A stretch of DNA of 16,416 nucleotides from Hymenopellis radicata (Eukaryota; Basidiomycota; Agaricomycetes; Agaricales; Physalacriaceae): positions 1 to 16,416 of the forward strand of contig JADNRX010001000.1 in NCBI GenBank assembly GCA_015501595.1, read 5' to 3'. Positions within the stretch are counted from its first letter, which is position 1, and each line of letters starts with the position of its first letter. This document shows, one piece after another, positions 1 to 9,500 of the stretch. Under the pieces are notes generated by a model. It had not been told where the DNA came from, ran no database searches, and saw only the letters and a list, made by a program, of their open reading frames with translations. Made by a program: the position numbers and the translations under genes.

Positions 1-12
1 TCTAAATTTTAG

Positions 13-804
13 GGATGATGTCGATGACCAGATCAAACGTCAGTCGGGGGTTCTATATCAGTCCTACTCATCAGCCTCTGCTGCGATGTCTGCTCTTCGC
101 CACGCTTCGGCCCAGCCAGGACTAGTTTATAGCACGCTCGTGCCACGACCGATGCGCGAATTCTGCCAAGTTCGTGTCGTTGATCCACAGCTCAGCCTGT
201 ACCCCGGTGATACACCGCTCAGCACCGGTGTCACACACAAGACATGGCATGTTGTTTATGCTGGTACTCAGCCTGCTGTCTACCGCAGCTAGTGAGTACA
301 TATCTCCCTCCTTGATATTGACCCGTATACTTATCTTGCCTCTTCTAGTTATAAAGTGCAGATCCTGGACAAAAAGTGGAGAAAGTCTCAACTACTTGCA
401 TCAGGAATTCAAGCAGACCAACTGTACGCGGGTTTGTCGTTGCCGTAGGTGTTTCTACCCTACCAGACAGTATTTCTCGTAACCTTGACTTTATCAGTTC
501 GTCGGCTTTCCGCGACCTCGCTACAATGTCCACAAACCCTCTGGGCTCTTGGATCAAGACTTTATGCATCTTGCATGACGCCCTCCTAGCAACCATGTTA
601 GGATCTACGACTGCGTTCCGGGAGAAAGTCTGCGCCACAATCAATAACAACGGACAGACGTCTCACGAACGCCTCTCAGAGCTACAGGACGAGATATATA
701 AGATGCGAGTTAAAGCGTCCTTGGCCTGTCGCCATAATTGGCGAACTTGCTGGGCTGGAATCCGACGAGTGGTGAAACAGCATGTTGACGCTCGGAGAAT
801 TTAG
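13..804 (+). CDS. Hypothetical protein, gene A of a tandem cassette (5' partial, 3 exons visible)
   Basis: The product is not recognised. An acceptor-like TTTTAG ends at base 12, and the frame is open from base 14 through the ATG at 86, so the gene probably begins outside the window. Exons are 13-291, 349-444 and 498-804, with introns of 57 and 53 nt (GTGAGT..CTAG and GTAGGT..TCAG). Both junctions keep one frame to a TAG at 802-804, which supports the model. The stretch TWHVVYAGTQPAVYRS (encoded about 232-291) faintly resembles the core of RNase H1 N-terminal/viroplasmin-like domains (aromatic-x-V-V-x-x-G-x-x-P/G-V-Y). That is a weak inference. The C-terminal half (encoded from about 570) is polar, with a likely amphipathic helix around SHERLSELQDEIYKMRVKAS. 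The next gene starts 190 bp downstream on the same strand. No internal stops were seen, so it may be functional. Confidence 0.6.
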
Positions 805-994
805 TCGGGCTATTGACGTATTGGCGGATGTCAGAACTGATATGTCCAAGGTCACTTAATCTTTACAGTGTGGACCAGTTATCGTTACATCGTATACGAC
901 AATATCTTGCGTGGCAATACTTAGTATGTGACTTGCTATCTAATCAGGTACTTTCCTTTTCCAGCTCAGTGCCTCTTTCACTGCGTACATCACC

Positions 995-1684
995 ATGGCG
1001 GGCTCCTCCAAGAGTTCTCCCTTGCGACAGTTGCAGTTAACGTCGCCGAAGCTTTCTCCTAACAACACAAAGAAGGGCTCCACTCATGCTCGCATCAGTA
1101 CGGGTGGTCGTCCTCCTTGCGCCAAAGCCGCCGTGCTCGTGCAGCCAGCAATCAAGGTTGTGCAGCTCTCTGCCAAGGCTGCCGCGCAGCGTCGGTACGT
1201 CTTTGGTCTGTCCCACGGAATGTTTGCAAATCTAACACGCGGTGTATAGCGTCGTGCACGTTCGAGTCAGTCAGCTTCATCGGCCACTCACCGAATATGA
1301 GCTTGGCACTGGTCAGAAATATATCGGTGAGTATCTTTTCCACTTTGGTCACCTAATCTCATCCGTTAAATAGAGGACTTCAACTCAGACGATTACAAGG
1401 AGGACAGCTGGGCAAAGCAAAAGCCTGACGGTCTATTCACAGAGGACACTGTCGCCCGCTTCCTCTCCGATGCTGGTTTCATGAGAGTTCAAAAGTCATT
1501 CTCTTGGATGGGCATCCGTACTGGCGATGATCTCCTTATTGTCGTCTCTCTCGATACTCGCCAGTCAAACCGGCACGGGGAATTGCGGGAGGCTCTCAAT
1601 CTTTCCCAAGAGGAATGGTTCGGTCTGCGACGGGCTATCTGGGACTTCGCGCGCCCTATCCATGCGGTGCACGAGGTAGCGTAG
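995..1684 (+). CDS. Hypothetical protein, gene B of the cassette (195 aa, 3 exons)
   Basis: The product is not recognised. The ATG at 995 sits in a strong Kozak-like context (CACCATGGCG). Exons are 995-1194, 1250-1326 and 1374-1684, separated by 55- and 47-nt GT-AG introns. Joined, they give 588 nt, an exact multiple of three, ending in TAG. Residues 1-66 are basic and Ser/Thr/Ala-rich (several K and R, low complexity), as in a disordered or DNA-binding tail. The rest is a mixed, more acidic globular-looking region containing EDFNSDDYKEDSWAKQK, FTEDTVARFLSDAGF and, near the C-terminus, LNLSQEEWFGLRRAIWDFA. The region about residues 138-155 (MGIRTGDDLLIVVSLDTR) has strand-like hydrophobic runs. 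There are no transmembrane segments or signal peptide. It lies between genes A and C with about 190-bp spacers. The clean splicing frame argues that it is a real, undegraded gene. Confidence 0.65.
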
Positions 1685-1873
1685 AACCTGCACGGATGCA
1701 GATAGAAACGTATTTCAGTTGTTGCTCTGATCAATTTGATATCGCGGTTTTCGAGATGTTTTGCCCAACTCAGACCCCGCTAGGCCCGATTCGATTGAGA
1801 GTATCCTGAAGAGACCGGGTGAATTGCGAGAAGCACCCAGGAATAGGCCGTCTCTCCTGTCATCCGTACTCCC

Positions 1874-2569
1874 ATGTCGACTCCGAATCCGCCCAAGTTC
1901 AATCCTCGGGAGTTGTTGGACTCACCTTCTCTGTCATCCCGCAGGTACGCCGTCATTCTCGAACCAATATGTCTTGTTAATTCGTGTTCAAACAGGATTC
2001 TCGACAGCCATCTCAAGCGGCTCCGCCACCTGTGGAATAAGACCTGCGGAACTAGAGGTAAGTATGCCTATTTATTCAATGAAGCACAGCACTGATTGCG
2101 AGAAACAGGTGAATCACACCTATTGAAGAAACTTCAGACGGTTCAGGCAGACTTCCTCCTGGCCCGATTCAAGGACTGCGGGATTCGCACCATCGAGGAC
2201 CTGCGTCACATAGCTGGTCTAGTTCTCATGTGGGAGTATGAAGGTCTCCTGCGCAGCGCCATGGGTTTGCTTACGTTCGGGACGAACTGGCCTGCGCTCA
2301 AGCTTCTGTGCGCCGCCCTTCGCCGCGAGGAGGAGGCTGTCATTGAAACCTGTTTCAAAATTGGTACGTCTTGAACTGCACACAACTTCAAAGCTGACGA
2401 CCATTTCATAGCCGCTCTGCAGCGTCAGGCAGTTAGAGAGAAATATCGCGCTGTTGGAGCCATGCTGTGGAAGAACGTGCGCACTGAGGAGTCCTTCCCG
2501 GAAGAGGAATTCGACCGCAAGGTCAGGTCTGCATTCGCCGCCTATTCCCTGGACTTGCTGCGCTTCTGA
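1874..2569 (+). CDS. Hypothetical alpha-helical protein, gene C of the cassette (181 aa, 4 exons)
   Basis: The product is not recognised. Exons are 1874-1944, 1996-2057, 2109-2363 and 2412-2569, with introns of 51, 51 and 48 nt, all with GTACG/GTAAG-type donors and CAG or TAG acceptors. The joined frame is 546 nt with no interruption and ends in TGA. After a short Pro/Ser-rich N-terminus (MSTPNPPKFNPREL) the protein reads as almost entirely helical and charged. Examples are the segments HLKRLRHLWNKT, HLLKKLQTVQADFLLARFKDCG, LALRREEEAVIETCF-like runs and QRQAVREKYRAVGAMLW. A hydrophobic helix lies around residues 70-80 (LRHIAGLVLMWEYEGLL). The many exact splice junctions make the gene model one of the firmest in the window. 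Four codon-consistent exons suggest selection has maintained it. A structural or regulatory helical protein is possible, but no function is assigned. Confidence 0.7.
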
Positions 2570-2771
2570 CTATGGTAACGACGACGTTTGTTATCTACCG
2601 CAAGTAGTGTACCTACAGTCATGTACATGCATTCATAACGGTCGTATAACACAGTACTATCCTTATTCGGCGCGTGATTATTCTAAAGAATACTCAGTCA
2701 CAAGGTCGTGATGCCGGCAGCATTGTGCTACTTGTTCGATCCCACCATCATCGTGGTCCTCCCAGCCCAGT

Positions 2772-3337
2772 ATGGACGTTACTACACCGCACGACGACCT
2801 CCCCCATGATATCGACCATATCAGGCTTGCTGCCCAGAAGAGAGTTCGCCTGTTCGTGGCGGCACAGCGCCTTATTCATGACAGAGAGTTGGGGCGGTAT
2901 ATGCAAAGTAAGTCTCAATTTCCAGGTGACGTTCAATCGGGCCCTGAAACAATGTGAAATGGTAGATCTCGCAGTTTTCCACAATAACTCGTCAGATCGT
3001 GTCTTGGATACAAAGGAGGACGATCCTGAATGCAGCGGTAGGTTTGGTTGGTCTTGGCCCTGATGTTCACTAACAGGTCTAACAGACAACGAAGATACAT
3101 GGATACAAGCGCCTGTGCAGAGATTCTTGATAACACGAAGCATCCAGAATTCGCCACGGCGTTCGTGGAGATGGGTCTGCTGAACATGTTTAGCGTGCGG
3201 ACCCTCGCCGCAGGTACCAATTGTCTATTTTGTCTTGATAACGCCGGACTGATACTTTGCAAGCCACGTTGCTGGGAGATCGAATCTCTGGCCTACTGTC
3301 TCTCGCCCTACCTCTGGAAGCCAAATCATTGAGATGA
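2772..3337 (+). CDS. Probable hypothetical protein, gene D of the cassette (about 124 aa, splicing uncertain)
   Basis: Not recognised. The ATG at 2772 opens a 45-residue exon rich in charged helix-formers (HIRLAAQKRVRLFVAAQRLIH) that ends at a clean GTAAGT donor at 2908. A consistent model uses exons 2772-2907, 2966-3037, 3121-3213 and 3264-3337 (375 nt, ending TGA). It needs an 83-nt third intron, longer than its neighbours. Two nearer acceptors at 3076 and 3085 put the next exon out of frame, so either the long intron is used or there is a frameshift and the gene is decaying. The best-looking coding segment is EILDNTKHPEFATAFVEMG (about 3122-3178), followed after an intron by TLLGDRISGLLSLALPLE. 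A further open stretch in another frame runs to 3393 (MRVFVSALEDTLYQRATSG), so the true C-terminus may differ. Confidence 0.42.
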
Positions 3338-4031
3338 GGGTTTTCGTGAGCGCCCTGGAGGATACCTTGTACCAGCGCGCCACCAGCGGATGAGTTTCCT
3401 GAGTATCCACATGGTCAGGCGTACTTAGATTGAAATTATCATCATGAGATTGATCGTTGGATGGCTATAGATATTGCCCATGTTCGGCCGAAGGTACAGT
3501 ACTGCCTCCTCATAAAAAGCAAAGCTAACACAAATGCGGCAGAGTCTAAGGAACACGCCCATGAGCACCCAGGTTACTGTCGTCAACGCGGCTCAGCTTA
3601 CAGCCTGCACCTGTGCGAGCCCCACTAATTCCGGTGTGTATTGTAGATTGATGGTGTGTGGCGTCGACATAAATTTATTTATCATAGTCTGTCTTGTTCA
3701 CGGCGAGAGCTACCTCAACGTCGGCTGGTGGAGGCGTATGTGCCAGGATGGCTAGCGCCAACTCGGTTGGATTTCTCTGGATGGAAACTTCCGACTGAAC
3801 AGGGCGGTGTGATTGCAAGGGAGAAATTGTAATTTAAATTGTAGCACAAGAACCAATCAAGCGAGATAATCAGAAAGAGATGGCGAAAGTTTATTCCATA
3901 AATCAAAACACTTTGCATGGAATTCGGGGGGAGAAAGTCCTGGTGGCGTGCAGAAGTTCGCGAAGGATCCTCCTACCCAGGTCCAATCCAGATCGGAATG
4001 ACGTGTCTAACCGCAACTTCCATGCGAACTT
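3338..4031. other. About 690 bp without a supportable gene
   Basis: Only short open fragments are seen. One plus-strand stretch (about 3387-3423) reads EFPEYPHGQAYLD and then hits a TGA. It reopens as NYHHEIDRWMAIDIAHVRPK up to a possible donor at 3494, with a possible acceptor at 3542. This could be the relic of another gene or a 3' continuation of gene D, but stops and frame changes prevent a model. An ORF from 3534 (73 codons) has no supporting features. AT-rich patches occur at 3660-3690 and 3820-3850. Confidence 0.4.
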
Positions 4032-4050
4032 GACACGGCTAGAGACCTCA

Positions 4051-4205
4051 ACGAGTCACTGAGTCACCGAGTCATCTGGTGACTCGACTCGTCTCGGGCA
4101 CCTCGGCGTTCGCACTCGTGTGACTCGCGAGTCACGTACTCGCGAGTCCGGTCGCGGGTCTGAGTATCCATCTGCGGACCACGAGTCATCACACGATGAC
4201 TCGCA
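4051..4205. repeat. Left subterminal GACTC/GAGTC array of hAT-like element 1
   Basis: Within about 155 bp the pentamer GAGTC or its complement GACTC recurs many times, often as the palindrome GACTCGCGAGTC or ACTCGCGAGT. In hAT elements, short subterminal repeats are the known binding sites of the transposase, which suggests the same role here. The mirrored cluster lies at 4995-5160. Confidence 0.75.
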
Positions 4206-4387
4206 AATATTTAGGTATGTATTTTATCTTAATTTACAAATTTTTAGCAACTCAAACGGACCCTTGCGTGGCTCAAACGAGCTATACGCAACAATTTCGC
4301 CAGATCCGGCGACTCGGGCCGAGTCCCGAAGCGACGCATAAGCGTGCGATCGGGCAGATCTCTTGACTTCTTCCCACCACCACGATC

Positions 4388-4515
4388 CGTTGCTCGACTT
4401 GCAGTCGAGCAACGACGCTACTGGCACTCGACTTTAAGTCGGTGTCGACGCAACCGGCGCTCGACTTTGAGTCGGCGTCGATAGGAGACGACTTGAGACG
4501 ACTTTGAGTCGTCTC
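4388..4515. repeat. Internal hairpins of hAT-like element 1
   Basis: CGTTGCTCGAC at 4388-4398 is repeated as an exact inverted copy at 4404-4414 with a 5-nt loop. GAGACGACT at 4495-4503 pairs exactly with AGTCGTCTC at 4507-4515 around a 3-nt loop. Between them are smaller CGACTTTGAGTCG-like inverted repeats (4430-4480). These are built from the same GACT/AGTC words as the subterminal arrays, so the element may have grown by internal duplication. Confidence 0.7.
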
Positions 4516-4736
4516 CAGGATGCATAAGCCCACCACGACCACCACGACCACCCAGGGAGCGATGATTGTCGCCCCTGCTGCTCTGACGATTGTCAGACAG
4601 CCTGTGGGGTGTTTCTGTGGCCTTGGCTTTGTGCTGGGCCTGCTGCTGCTGGCTCTGCGGCTGGCGCTAGCCACAGCGGATGAGGATGACTACACTACGA
4701 CCTGGACCACAATGACGCCAACTGGATTATGGCGCC

Positions 4737-4846
4737 GATGAGGAGGAGGACGACAACGCGATGAGGAGCAGGAGATGAGGAGCAGGAGGACGACGCGATG
4801 AGGAGGACGACACGATGAGGAGGACGACGCGATGAGGAGGATGATG
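4737..4846. repeat. Purine-rich tandem repeat (GATGAGGAGGACGAC-type, 14-18-bp units)
   Basis: Six or so imperfect copies of CGATGAGGAGGACGACG follow one another, with variants containing AGGAGCAGGA. The strand is almost all purine apart from the C in GACGAC. It lies inside hAT-like element 1. Reading frames through it give acidic or serine-rich repeats and are not taken as genes. Confidence 0.8.
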
Positions 4847-4994
4847 CGCGAAGGACACGACAACTACCACCACCATCCTCCTACCATTATCATTCTTCCA
4901 CCACCACCACCACCACCCCCACCCCATCCTCATGCCCAGCTGACTGTCCCCGTGCCATTGCCCGGGGATGCTCGCTGCACATGAATATACTGGG

Positions 4995-5160
4995 GTGGAC
5001 TCGCGAGTACTCGTGAGTATCCGAGATGACTCGGACTCATCGCGAGTACTCACGAGTAGACTCGCGAGTTACCGCGAGTCGAGTCCGACGCGAGTCTGAG
5101 CAGGACCTTTTTTTACGTGAGTACTCACGTCACGAGTCGCGAGTCTGACTCGCGTCGGAC
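4995..5160. repeat. Right subterminal GACTC/GAGTC array of hAT-like element 1
   Basis: Mirror of the left array: repeated ACTCGCGAGT, ACTCGTGAGT, ACTCACGAGT and CGCGAGTC words, including the palindrome ACGTGAGTACTCACGT at 5115-5130. A T8-like run (5108-5114) interrupts it. The density matches the left end, which supports a shared function such as transposase docking. Confidence 0.72.
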
Positions 5161-5242
5161 TCGTTGAGGTCTCTAGACACGGCCGACGGGTTCGAGGTAC
5201 GTCTGAGTTTGTATTGCCCTTGTTTGTTCCTCCATCTGAGCG

Positions 5243-8200
5243 ATGGCACCAGAGCCTCATGTCTTTGGGCCGCAGGCGGCTGCAACTTCGAGCACGGATG
5301 TGGGCGCGTCGCGCCGGGGGCGAAAACACCTGAACCATGGCACTATCCAGGCTGCCGCCTCCCCCATCGTCCATGATCACTCGCTGTACTACGACAACAC
5401 GGGACTGGTGTCCTCTCAGCCAGTACCCGGCGTACGTCCCACCCGCAGCGTAAGGCCTGGAGACCTTGACGACGATGATTTTAGTCAGTTCAATTTTGAT
5501 GCGCCCATGATGTCTTGGAACGACGACGGTCATGTTCCCATCCACCAGCTTTGGGCCTCTAGCGCCGTGCTAGATCCTAATGGCGAGATCAACCATCAGG
5601 AGAGCTAGATGGACCTGGGGGATGAGGTGGACGACGAGCGGGAGGATGAGGATCCCTCGGCACAGACTGGCAAGAAGCGCAAGATCTTTCCTTCGGTGAG
5701 TATTGACGCTGGGTTTTTTGATTGATGCCTGACATTTATCTCAGGACGATCCCATGTTGGAATGGAAACCGTGGATACCCCTCTTCCTGGAGGAGACGAT
5801 ACGTCGCCATGGTTTGGGCGATGACTTGCACCGGCCGAAGTGTAGTTCACGTGTGAAGGTATTAAATGTATCCGACGAGATGGAGGGGTCCGAGGTCCCG
5901 CAAGGGGAGAGGGCATTTCGCTGTCGCTCCTGCGGTGATTTCATGAAGTGTTCTACTTGTTGTGTTCTTCATCATCAACGAAGTCCACTGCATATCTTAC
6001 AGGTGGGCTGGAGTCTGTATTGCGACGTATCAATTCTGATGATTTTGTTATAGATATGGCGAACCGGCAGCTGGGATAGAAAGACTCTCCGCGAGCTGAA
6101 CTTGGTATACCAAGTCGGCCATCAAGGAGGCCCATGCCCTCATCCTGACGCCTCACTGAGGACTATGACGCTCTTACACACCACCGGGGTTCATACGGTA
6201 CTTTTTTGCTACTGCGACTGCAGTCGCGCGGACGGCCTTCATAAGTGGCAACAACTGCTCCGAACTGGTTGGTACCCGGCGACGACTCGTCAGCTGTCAA
6301 CGTGTGCGACTCTGGAGGTGCTGGATCTTTATCGTCGACTGAAGACCATGGCTACGGTGAATGTGCGCGATTTCGTTTCCATTTTGGAGAGCACCACGAA
6401 CCCATACGAGACGGAGTGGACACCTGATCGGTACAAAGTGTTTGCTCGGATAGCCCGTCAGTGGGGATTTCTGAAGAGAGTACGACGGGCTGGTGTTGGT
6501 CATAATCTGGGTGGGCTGGCCACTGCGAAGCCTGGGGATTTAATCGTCAAGTGTTGGGCATGTCCTCGGGTTGGTGTAAATCTGCCGGTGGGTTGGGATA
6601 CCGTGGCGGAAAAGTATCGGTATGTTCTGTCACATTTCAGTGGGTATCCCATTATTGACCAACGTTCAGCTACCGATACCGGCGTATCCTTTCAACCGAC
6701 GCCAACTTCAGGATGTCGAACAAGCTAAAAGCTATGGCCCATCCGGATCCACCCTTGTATGATGGCCTTAGTGTTTAAATGCCGGCGGAAGCGTACGCTG
6801 CTTGGCTGAGGTCGTACGTGACTGAGGAAGAGGTTCGTTCGGTGACGAGGAGAGTCTGTGCATCGGCTAACAATTCTTTCAGGTTACGAACTGTGCGGCC
6901 TTCGCGGCATTAATGCAGAAGGATACTTGGTTCACAGTGGGATTAAGATGGTCGGGAGTGATTGGGGTTATATGTGCGCGGCATGAAATCATGTTGGGCC
7001 TTGAGGATCTACAGAAGGGGGAAAGGTATTCTTGTGTGTCTGATCATAGTATTTAATGAACTGACATTGTCTTTAGATATAAGAATACAGCCTTCGTTTT
7101 ATATATGGTTTTGTCGTGCATGGGCTTGAAGGAGTGCACGATCACATACGATATCGCATGCCAATACAAGAAGAACTTTCATGCATGGATTGCAGCATTA
7201 CCAGAGACTTTACGATCCTTGGATATACCCGAGCTTTCTTGGGGACTGCCCGTCTGGCACGGCAATGTTCACGAACCGTCCTGCGAAGCCTCCGAATCCG
7301 TGAAGTACAAGGTCGGAGCAGGGAAAACAGATGGCGAGGGGCCAGAGTGTGTGTGGGCGGTGCTGAACCCAATGTCATACATGCTGAAGGAAGAACATCC
7401 GGAGCGAGGCACGACGACATCGAGGACAAATGCAATTTACACAATTTTCTCAAGAACATCAGACACGGTAAGCTCTATGTTCTGGTCACTTTCACAGTTG
7501 ATTAACAATATTATCAGGGTACAGTTTGCTACGCCGGTTGAAGCTGGCACTCGAGGAACGAACTATCCAAGTTGAAGGTTTCAAGCAGGTGGAGGTCGGC
7601 GTGACGGCGGCCCAGCGGCGGGCGTGGTCGAAGTTGATCTTGGATTGGTTAGAGGACCCCACGAAGCCGAGCCCATATGTTCCGCCTAAAAACAAAGGTA
7701 AGATGTGCATTATTGATGTTGTACACACTAACTGATCAACTTTCCTTGTCTAGCCGCCACGCCGAGCGAAGCGCAGATCAGACTGGAGTTGCGGCAACAA
7801 GAAGAGCGGGATGCGCGCATTGACACATCAGTAAACATGGAGGTAGATGAGATGCCGGCACCAGCAAACTCCGGGAAGCAACGTGCGGGGCAAAAGGCGA
7901 AGGAACCAAAGAAGGGGACGATGAGTGAGACAGGTTTTGTTATCTCAGGTTTACACCTCGAAGAGAGCAAGTAAGTGCTGCCCTTCAATGTGTTGATCAG
8001 TCTCTCATGATTGAGAAGGCAGCGTTTACACTGCGACAGAAGTGTACCAAATATGACGGTTGAACGCTAGGGCAAGATTCACGAACGGAGACACGCCGTA
8101 ACACTGAGGTTGAAGGAATTCAGGAAATGGCAAGTAAAATTCATGCCGGGTGTGGAGGCGATCTTAGAGCATGATGAGGAGGTGCGACGCGAGCGCAGTC

Positions 8201-9257
8201 AACCGCTTCCTCCTGTGGAGGATACGAATCTCTATCTGCCGTCTGCTTTTGGTGCCATGGATAACAACCAGCGCAAGTTGGTCTGTCCCCTCAGTCTTTT
8301 TGACAAGGAGGCTGCTATTCGGAGAGGGCAGTGCGGTGACGCGCTAGAGCGTCTGCGAGGACGACTACTGGCCAAGCGCCATTTCGTCAATTTTCGAAAT
8401 GCGAATATGACTGGACAGAACAAGACCACCTGAGCAGCGAAATTGATCCAAATGCTAGGGGCTGCGGTGAAGGAGTCGGAAGATAAGTATCGACGAGGGT
8501 GGAAAGCGCTACGAGACATCGTAGGTGTGGAGAAATGTGGGTTGTTTAGGGAGCTTCTGGAGGAAGACGTCGAGTTGCCGGATCTAATAGATCCAGATGA
8601 CAATGCCGTGAAGGCGCTGGGCAGATTGGGGGGAGCGGGAGGACGTGTGACAGGAACGATGGAGAAGAGCCAGAAGAAGGTGAACCAGAGGAGAAATGCA
8701 CCAGGTGAGACCCGTGCACTCATGTCCTGGATCTGGACGTCGGGCAGCGGGCTCGAGGACAACGAATACGTTCACCAATGTGAGTACCATGCTCGATATT
8801 CTCTGACACAACTGATATGGGATTTCAGATGTACATATCGAATGGGCGAAGGCATTAGCCAGGAAAACGAGGTGAGGTGAAGAGGTGGAAACACTGAAAG
8901 AGGAAATGCGGCGTGTACTGCGTGTGCTCAGTCACGCAGGAGGAGAAGGATTGGATGTGCTGCAGCGAGTACAATCCGGGAAATTTGCGACTTGAGGAGC
9001 TTAGTGGCCGAAGAGCCTACGGAGTACAATAAGCGAAGGATCGGCGGCGTATCCGAGAGGAGTTTGTGGCGATGTGGGTGCGGGAGGGACCGAGTCGCAG
9101 GCAGAAGCCGGGAGTGATGGATGCTGAAGCGCTAGTCACATTGAGGCGTATCGTGGGTGAGGAGGACGAGAGGCTGAGGGTTGAGTCGGGGAACTCCGTG
9201 ATGGGTTTTGAGGCGTCTGGTAGTATGGAGGCATCCAGTAGTATTATTGAATCTTAA
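5243..9257 (+). pseudogene. KDZ-family DDE transposase with CxC2 cysteine cluster, degraded (KDZ1)
   Basis: A full-length KDZ transposase in about ten exons: 5243-5695, 5745-6002, 6054-6619, 6670-6832, 6883-7025, 7077-7467, 7518-7697, 7754-7970, 8019-8779 and 8829-9257. Introns are 48-56 nt. Read through, it would be about 1,190 residues. Visible in order are an acidic N-terminus and a nuclear-type basic patch (KKRKIF, 5671-5688), then the CxC2-type cluster CRSCGDFMKCSTCCVLHH...PLHILQ (about 5920-6002). Next come a QVGHQGGPCPHP/GVHTVLFCYCDC segment, the first catalytic Asp in DANFR (about 6700), GVIGVICARH, the second Asp in YDIACQY (about 7150) and the catalytic Glu region GEGPE (about 7334). 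The C-terminal helical part includes FMPG, EWAKALARK and REEFVAMW. In-frame stops occur at 5606 (TAG), 6776 (TAA), 8068 (TAG), 8431 (TGA) and 8873 (TGA). A one-base loss near 7400 splits KEEHP from GARHDD, and the frame shifts again near 8990. It cannot make active transposase. Splice sites remain canonical, so the decay is moderate. Confidence 0.88.
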
Positions 9258-9423
9258 ATGTGTCTGTTCGGGTAATTGAATGCCGAGTGCGCCATATTTC
9301 CTTTTTGAGAATGTTAAGGTAGCGAACGATGAGGTCCGAGGCGGCAGCAGCGGTGACATCGGCAACCGTGAGTATAACCTACCATATCGGGCAGCTGACG
9401 GTACAGTGGACAGCGTATTTGAC

Positions 9424-9453
9424 CAGGCAAGTGCCTAGCAGGCATTTGCCTAG
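9424..9453. repeat. Tandem near-palindromic 15-bp repeat
   Basis: CAGGCAAGTGCCTAG (9424-9438) is followed directly by CAGGCATTTGCCTAG (9439-9453). Each half is close to a palindrome, and together they form a 12-bp stem around AGC with one mismatch. It lies in the 240-bp gap after the KDZ1 gene, which holds no gene. It may be a terminus of the KDZ element or of a small relic element, or a terminator-like hairpin. No partner was found elsewhere in the window. Confidence 0.5.
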
Positions 9454-9500
9454 AAAATGAATCGAATTTATTAAGCAGTTGCCTGTAAAAAGGCTTTTTA

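Larger units (their letters stand above)
4040..5175. mobile_element. Non-autonomous hAT-like element 1 (1136 bp, complete)
   Basis: The ends form a perfect 18-bp terminal inverted repeat, TAGAGACCTCAACGAGTC at 4040-4057 and its complement at 5158-5175. It is flanked by an exact 8-bp duplication, GACACGGC at 4032-4039 and 5176-5183. An 8-bp target duplication with a short inverted repeat starting TAG is the hallmark of the hAT superfamily. No transposase-like reading frame lies inside. The open frames there are low-complexity products of repeats (GA-rich, CCA-rich), so it must be mobilised in trans if it is still active. Dense copies of GACTC/GAGTC fill both ends, with hairpins and purine-rich tandem repeats between. 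The perfect duplication and termini indicate a fairly recent insertion. It sits about 60 bp upstream of the ATG of the KDZ gene at 5243, probably in that gene's promoter or 5' end. Confidence 0.88.

Noticed and set aside
13..3337. Possibility that a cassette gene is the TET/JBP dioxygenase known to accompany KDZ elements
   Set aside because: No HxD..H iron-binding pattern or double-stranded beta-helix-like sequence could be seen in any of the four products.
4282..4674. 130-codon minus-strand ORF inside hAT-like element 1, with Val and Ser runs
   Set aside because: It is translated from CCACGACCACC and GTCGTC repeats, has no domain, and overlaps other open frames. Best explained as low-complexity repeat sequence.
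4727..5053. Minus-strand ORF with W and S homopolymer runs
   Set aside because: It arises from CCACCA and GATGAGGAGG tandem repeats within the MITE and does not look like a protein.
5069..5545. 158-codon minus-strand ORF opposite the KDZ1 N-terminus
   Set aside because: It runs across the MITE boundary and antisense to a supported exon. It is a shadow frame.
6620..6669. Apparent frameshift in KDZ1 before the DANFR motif
   Set aside because: A canonical 50-nt GTATGT..TTCAG intron restores the frame exactly, so it is splicing, not damage.
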